Under the pieces are notes generated by a model. That model was not told the DNA's origin, did not search any database, and saw only the letters and a program-made list of their open reading frames with translations. A DNA stretch of 64,000 bases. Origin: Christensenella massiliensis. GTDB taxonomy: Bacteria; Bacillota; Clostridia; Christensenellales; Christensenellaceae. A program made the translations under genes and the position numbers. The DNA lies in the NCBI GenBank assembly GCA_900155415.1, contig LT700187.1, positions 992,001-1,056,000 on the forward strand. The letters are read 5' to 3'. Shown here piece by piece: positions 60,777 to 64,000 of the stretch (the first letter of the stretch is position 1; every line of letters begins with the position of its first letter).

Positions 60777-61593
60777 TGTCCGGCGGCTGAAAGCGGAGCT
60801 CGAAGCGGCCGACGCCGTATTGGTCGGCGCGGGGGCCGGATTATCTGCCTCTGCGGGCTTTACCTATTCCGGCAAACGCTTTGAAGAGAATTTCCCGGAT
60901 TTTATCCGGAAATATGGATTTTCGGACATGTATTCCGCGGGCTTTTATCCCTATGAGACCTTAGAGGAGCACTGGGCGTATTGGAGCCGCTATATTTTCA
61001 TCAACCGCTATGAGGACGCGCCAAAGGACGTCTATGGGGCCCTGCTGGCGCTGCTGCGGGATAAGGATCATTTCGTGCTTACGACGAATGTGGACCATTG
61101 CTTTCAAAAGGCGGGCTTCGACAAGCACCGGTTATTTTATACGCAGGGCGACTACGGCCTGTGGCAGTGCTCGAAGCCCTGCCATGCGAAAACGTATGAT
61201 AACGGGCGGAGCGTCCGGAAAATGCTTGCGGAGCAGAAGGATATGCGCATCCCGCCGGAGCTTGTTCCGCACTGCCCGCGCTGCGGCGCTCCGATGACGA
61301 TGAACCTGCGGGCGGACAGCACCTTTGTGGAGGATGAGGGATGGCATAGAGCGGCGGCAAGATATCAGGATTTCGTGCGCCGCCACAAGGACCTGCGCGT
61401 CCTGTATCTGGAGCTTGGCGTGGGCGGCAACACCCCGGGGATCATCAAATATCCGTTCTGGCAGATGACCTATCAGAACCCAAAGGCGGTCTATGCCTGC
61501 GTCAATCTGCTGGAGACCGGCGTCCCGTCCGGGCTTGCGGGACGTTCCATCCGCATCAAGGGAGATATAGGGAGCATTCTTGCGCAGCTATAG
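60727..61593 (+). CDS. Class M sirtuin (SirTM), predicted protein ADP-ribosyltransferase
   Basis: 288 residues. NAD-binding GAGAGLSASAGF (34-45), TTNVDH with Asn121, and zinc cysteines 148/152 and 183/186. The canonical catalytic His is replaced by Gln140 (YTQGDYGLWQ), the SirTM hallmark, and these enzymes ADP-ribosylate rather than deacetylate. ATG 60727 has GGAGGTGA upstream inside the macrodomain gene. In Staphylococcus and Streptococcus SirTM modifies lipoylated GcvH-L; no gcvH-L or lplA is visible here, so the target is unknown. Confidence 0.93.
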   Translation: MSFRTATMSSTGGCWHSVRRLKAELEAADAVLVGAGAGLSASAGFTYSGKRFEENFPDFIRKYGFSDMYSAGFYPYETLEEHWAYWSRYIFINRYEDAPKDVYGALLALLRDKDHFVLTTNVDHCFQKAGFDKHRLFYTQGDYGLWQCSKPCHAKTYDNGRSVRKMLAEQKDMRIPPELVPHCPRCGAPMTMNLRADSTFVEDEGWHRAAARYQDFVRRHKDLRVLYLELGVGGNTPGIIKYPFWQMTYQNPKAVYACVNLLETGVPSGLAGRSIRIKGDIGSILAQL

Positions 61594-61643
61594 AGCGGGC
61601 CTCCATTTTCGGCGGCAAACGGGCTTTTCATTTTGGCGGGATA

Positions 61644-61652
61644 TGGTATAAT
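61644..61652 (+). promoter_or_regulatory. Extended -10 promoter
   Basis: TGGTATAAT upstream of the flippase gene; TATAAT at 61647-61652, no clear -35. Confidence 0.6.
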
Positions 61653-61724
61653 AAAAAAGATGCCGGGGAGAAGCGTATGCTTTTTGCCCGGCATGCCTAT
61701 TACAACGACCGATTGGAGTTTTGT

Positions 61725-63347
61725 ATGTCGAGCACGACGAAAAGCCTTATCAAAAGCACGATGATCCTCGGTGCGGCGGGCGTGATCGTAAAGATCATAG
61801 GCGCGCTTTTCAGGATCGTCCTTACGAACCTCATCACCTTTGAGGGGATGAGCTATTACCAGCAGGCGTTTCCGGTCTATTCCGCCCTGCTCATCATTTC
61901 TACGGTGGGCCTGCCCATTGCCATCTCCCGCCTCGTTTCCGAGCGTGTGACGGTAAACGACTATAAGGGCGCGTACGCCGTGTTCCGAACGGCGCGGGCC
62001 TTTCTGCTTATCGTCGGGCTGATAACCTCTATCCTGATGTTTGCGTTCGCGGGGCAGATCGCGGCGCTCCAGCAGCTCCCCGACGCGAAATATTCCCTGA
62101 TGGCGCTTGCACCCGCCCTGTTCTTTGTATCGGTCATGTGCGCATACCGCGGTTATTTCCAAGGCCTGCAAAACATGAAGCCCACGGCGCTTTCGCAGAT
62201 CGTCGAACAGCTCGTTAAGGTGGGCATGGGCCTTGCGCTCGCCTATTTGCTCCTGAAATGGACGGGCAGACTCGAATTCGGCGCGATGGGCGCGCTGCTC
62301 GGCATCACGATTTCCGAGATCACGGCGCTTTTCTATGTCATGGGGGCATTCGGGAAAGAAAAACGCCGCATGACCGCGGGCATGGTCGCGGCCTATAAAG
62401 GAAAGCTTTCCTTTGAAGACGCAAAGCCGCTTTTGAAAAAAATACTGGTGATCGCGCTCCCCGTTACAGTGGCGGGGCTCGTCATGCCGATCATCACGTT
62501 TGTAGATTCGGTCATCATACCGCGCAGCCTGTTCAACCTCGGTTATGACACGCAGACCGTACGCAGCATGTATGGCGCCCTCACAGGAGGCGTGCTCACG
62601 CTCATCAACCTCGCGGCCATCGTTTCGCAGGCGCTGCAGATGAGCGTCGTGCCCGCGATCTCCGAAGCGCTCAAGCTGGGGGACAAGGACCGCGTCCGGG
62701 CGAACGTCCTGCACGGGATAAAATTCGCGTTCCTTGAGGGGATACCGGTCACAGCGGCGTTCTTCGTCTTTGCGTATCCGCTGCTGCACTTCCTCTATCC
62801 AACGGCGTCGCAGGAAGAGATGGCGCTTTCCACCGGGCTCTTGATGACGATGTGCTCCGTTGCAGTATTCCTCCCGTTTATGCAGACCATGACGGGCATC
62901 CTGCAGGGGATCGGCAAGCAGAACCTTCCCCCGATCTCGCTCGCGGTCGGCGCGGGGACCAAGGTCGCGCTCAGCCTGTATCTGATGACGTTCCCGCAGA
63001 TCAATATCTATGGCGCGGTCATCGGTACAGTCGTGTGCTATATCATTGCGGCATGCATGAACTATTACTTTGTACGGAAATATACGGGCGTACGCATGAA
63101 TTTCGGCGAACACCTCCTGAAGCCAATTATTGCAACGGCGGTCATGGCGGCGGCTGCTTATCTGGTCTATAGCCTAATCGCGCCGTATTCCAATACGGTG
63201 GGCGTGATCGCCTGCGTGCTGGTAGGGCTCGTGGTCTATTTCATCATGCTTATCCTTGTAAAAGCGGTCACGGAGCGGGAGATGGAGCAGATACGCGGCG
63301 GAAAGAAGCTTGCCCGGATTTTGAAGCGGATGCATGTCTGGAAATAA
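61725..63347 (+). CDS. spoVB: SpoVB/MurJ-type oligosaccharide flippase
   Basis: 540-residue MVF/MOP-family membrane protein with about 14 spans. It begins TKSLIKSTMILGAAGVIVKI, followed by the typical GFFRIxLTNxI-like and RGYFQGLQNMKPTALSQIVEQ blocks, and PTASQEEMALSTGLLM in the second half. Flips lipid-linked peptidoglycan or polysaccharide precursors; SpoVB acts in spore cortex, MurJ in growth. ATG 61725 has TTGGAG six bases upstream. The symbol is by similarity class only. Confidence 0.9.
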   Translation: MSSTTKSLIKSTMILGAAGVIVKIIGALFRIVLTNLITFEGMSYYQQAFPVYSALLIISTVGLPIAISRLVSERVTVNDYKGAYAVFRTARAFLLIVGLITSILMFAFAGQIAALQQLPDAKYSLMALAPALFFVSVMCAYRGYFQGLQNMKPTALSQIVEQLVKVGMGLALAYLLLKWTGRLEFGAMGALLGITISEITALFYVMGAFGKEKRRMTAGMVAAYKGKLSFEDAKPLLKKILVIALPVTVAGLVMPIITFVDSVIIPRSLFNLGYDTQTVRSMYGALTGGVLTLINLAAIVSQALQMSVVPAISEALKLGDKDRVRANVLHGIKFAFLEGIPVTAAFFVFAYPLLHFLYPTASQEEMALSTGLLMTMCSVAVFLPFMQTMTGILQGIGKQNLPPISLAVGAGTKVALSLYLMTFPQINIYGAVIGTVVCYIIAACMNYYFVRKYTGVRMNFGEHLLKPIIATAVMAAAAYLVYSLIAPYSNTVGVIACVLVGLVVYFIMLILVKAVTEREMEQIRGGKKLARILKRMHVWK

Positions 63348-63352
63348 AAAAG

Positions 63353-63382
63353 AAAAAACGGCGTAAGAGCCGTTTTTTTTTT
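63353..63382. terminator. Bidirectional terminator
   Basis: AAAAAACGGC / GCCGTTTTTT with loop GTAAGA and long A and T flanks. Confidence 0.95.
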
Positions 63383-63386
63383 GACG

Positions 63387-64000
63387 TTATTTTTCCCCGT
63401 ATTGCTCGAGTCGGCTGATGCTGTCCTCCTCGCCGATCACGACAAGTACATCGTCCTCGGCGATCACGTCGCCGGGCAGCGGGCTGACATTGACGGAATG
63501 GCCGTTTTTGATGGCAATGATGTTCACGCCGTATTTTTTACGGAAATCGAGGTCGACGAGCGTTTTGCCGACCCATGGAGCATGCACCTCTATTTCCGCG
63601 ATGCCGTAATCGTCTGAAAGCTCGATGAAGTCGAGAATGTTGGAGGAGATCAGGTTGTGTGCCACACGGATGCCCATATCGCGCTCCGGGAAGACGACCT
63701 TGTCCACACCCATCTTATAGAGCACCTTTGCGTGTACCTCGCTCTGCGCTTTCACGAGCACGAGATCGATCCCCTGCTCCTTGCAGATGAGCGCCGCCAT
63801 GATGCTCGACTGGATCTCGCCGAGACATACGCACGCCACGTCGAAATTGCGGATGCCGAGGGACCTTAGGGCCTGCTCGTCTGTGGCGTCCGCCTGAACG
63901 GCATGCGTCGCATAGCTGATGGCCTGATCCACCTTTTCCTCATTTGCGTCGATTACCAGAACGTCTGCTCCCTGCTCTGCCAATGTTTTTGCGACACTCG
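63387..64000 (-). CDS. TrkA/KtrA-type potassium uptake regulatory subunit (5' end outside window)
   Basis: About 204 residues present, N-terminus lost at the window end. On the minus strand it enters as SVAKTLAEQGADVLVIDANEE, the RCK N-terminal NAD-binding Rossmann domain. Then MGVDKVVFPERDMGIRVAHN links to the TrkA-C (RCK-C) domain (VGKTLVDLDFRKKYGVNIIA; LVVIGEEDSISRLEQYGEK). Peripheral cytoplasmic gate of a Ktr/Trk potassium channel; the partner membrane subunit would lie beyond the window. Confidence 0.92.
   Translation of the reverse strand, partial: SVAKTLAEQGADVLVIDANEEKVDQAISYATHAVQADATDEQALRSLGIRNFDVACVCLGEIQSSIMAALICKEQGIDLVLVKAQSEVHAKVLYKMGVDKVVFPERDMGIRVAHNLISSNILDFIELSDDYGIAEIEVHAPWVGKTLVDLDFRKKYGVNIIAIKNGHSVNVSPLPGDVIAEDDVLVVIGEEDSISRLEQYGEK

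Noticed and set aside
61491-63113. 540-codon minus-strand open frame opposite the flippase
   Set aside because: Arg/His/Glu-rich antisense shadow; the plus strand encodes a clear multi-span flippase.
1-64000. Mobile element, prophage, CRISPR array, tRNA or rRNA
   Set aside because: No transposase, integrase, terminal inverted repeats, spaced direct repeats or tRNA cloverleaf were recognised on either strand.

Overview
The window is a gene-dense, roughly 55% GC stretch of a low-GC-lineage (Firmicutes-type) bacterial chromosome, most likely a gut Clostridia, possibly Christensenellales-like. The lineage is inferred from AGGAGG ribosome binding sites, many MK...C lipoproteins, LacI/DeoR regulators with sugar ABC transporters, LL-diaminopimelate aminotransferase, a SpoVB-like flippase, a class M sirtuin and NHLP-type peptide exporters. 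No rRNA, tRNA, CRISPR array, transposase or phage integrase was seen.

Layout. 1-3.3 kb: a LacI regulator (cut by the window edge) divergent from a DUF4867/fucose-isomerase-family operon, with two matching operators in the shared promoter region. 3.4-8.1 kb: a large charged protein with a DUF4474-like C-terminus, two tandem lipoprotein paralogues, a chimeric third-copy remnant, and another lipoprotein. 8.3-11.7 kb: HAD phosphatases, a small lipoprotein, and a DeoR regulator with a DeoC-like aldolase. 11.8-32.6 kb: a sugar-catabolism island. It holds an RbsABC-type transporter with a roughly 800-base leader, three xylose-isomerase-like TIM barrels, two Gfo/Idh/MocA oxidoreductases, a frameshifted LacI regulator, a cupin isomerase, a zinc dehydrogenase, a class II aldolase, FGGY and PfkB kinases, a XylA-like isomerase and mtlD. 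The first regulator's operator recurs in the transporter leader. A second operator, CTTAATCGATTAAG, recurs at three promoters. Together they suggest two LacI proteins jointly control the island.

32.8-46.2 kb: azlCD with a DUF5714 protein, a degraded immunity-like gene, a TetR-controlled RND exporter with a 230-residue coiled-coil insertion, a DUF1538 transporter with two PII proteins, another Gfo/Idh/MocA protein, dapL and a glycosyltransferase. 46.4-50.8 kb: a GH3 glycosidase and a membrane-anchored leucine-rich-repeat protein.

50.9-58.1 kb: the most distinctive cluster. One promoter reads a 73-residue peptide, an ECF sigma factor (frameshifted), an NHLP HlyD-like protein, a C39-peptidase ABC exporter, a second NHLP ABC exporter and a solute-binding lipoprotein. 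No modification enzyme is visible. 58.2-61.6 kb: an HxlR/oxidoreductase pair, then a compact operon of FMN-oxidoreductase-ferredoxin, zinc macrodomain and SirTM sirtuin, suggesting a reversible ADP-ribosylation module without the usual GcvH-L target. 61.7-64 kb: SpoVB-like flippase and a TrkA-type potassium uptake subunit cut by the window end.

Two regulators (LacI at 21.7 kb, sigma factor at 51.2 kb) are each broken by one missing base in a homopolymer. Either these are assembly errors or slippage sites; both need read-level checking.
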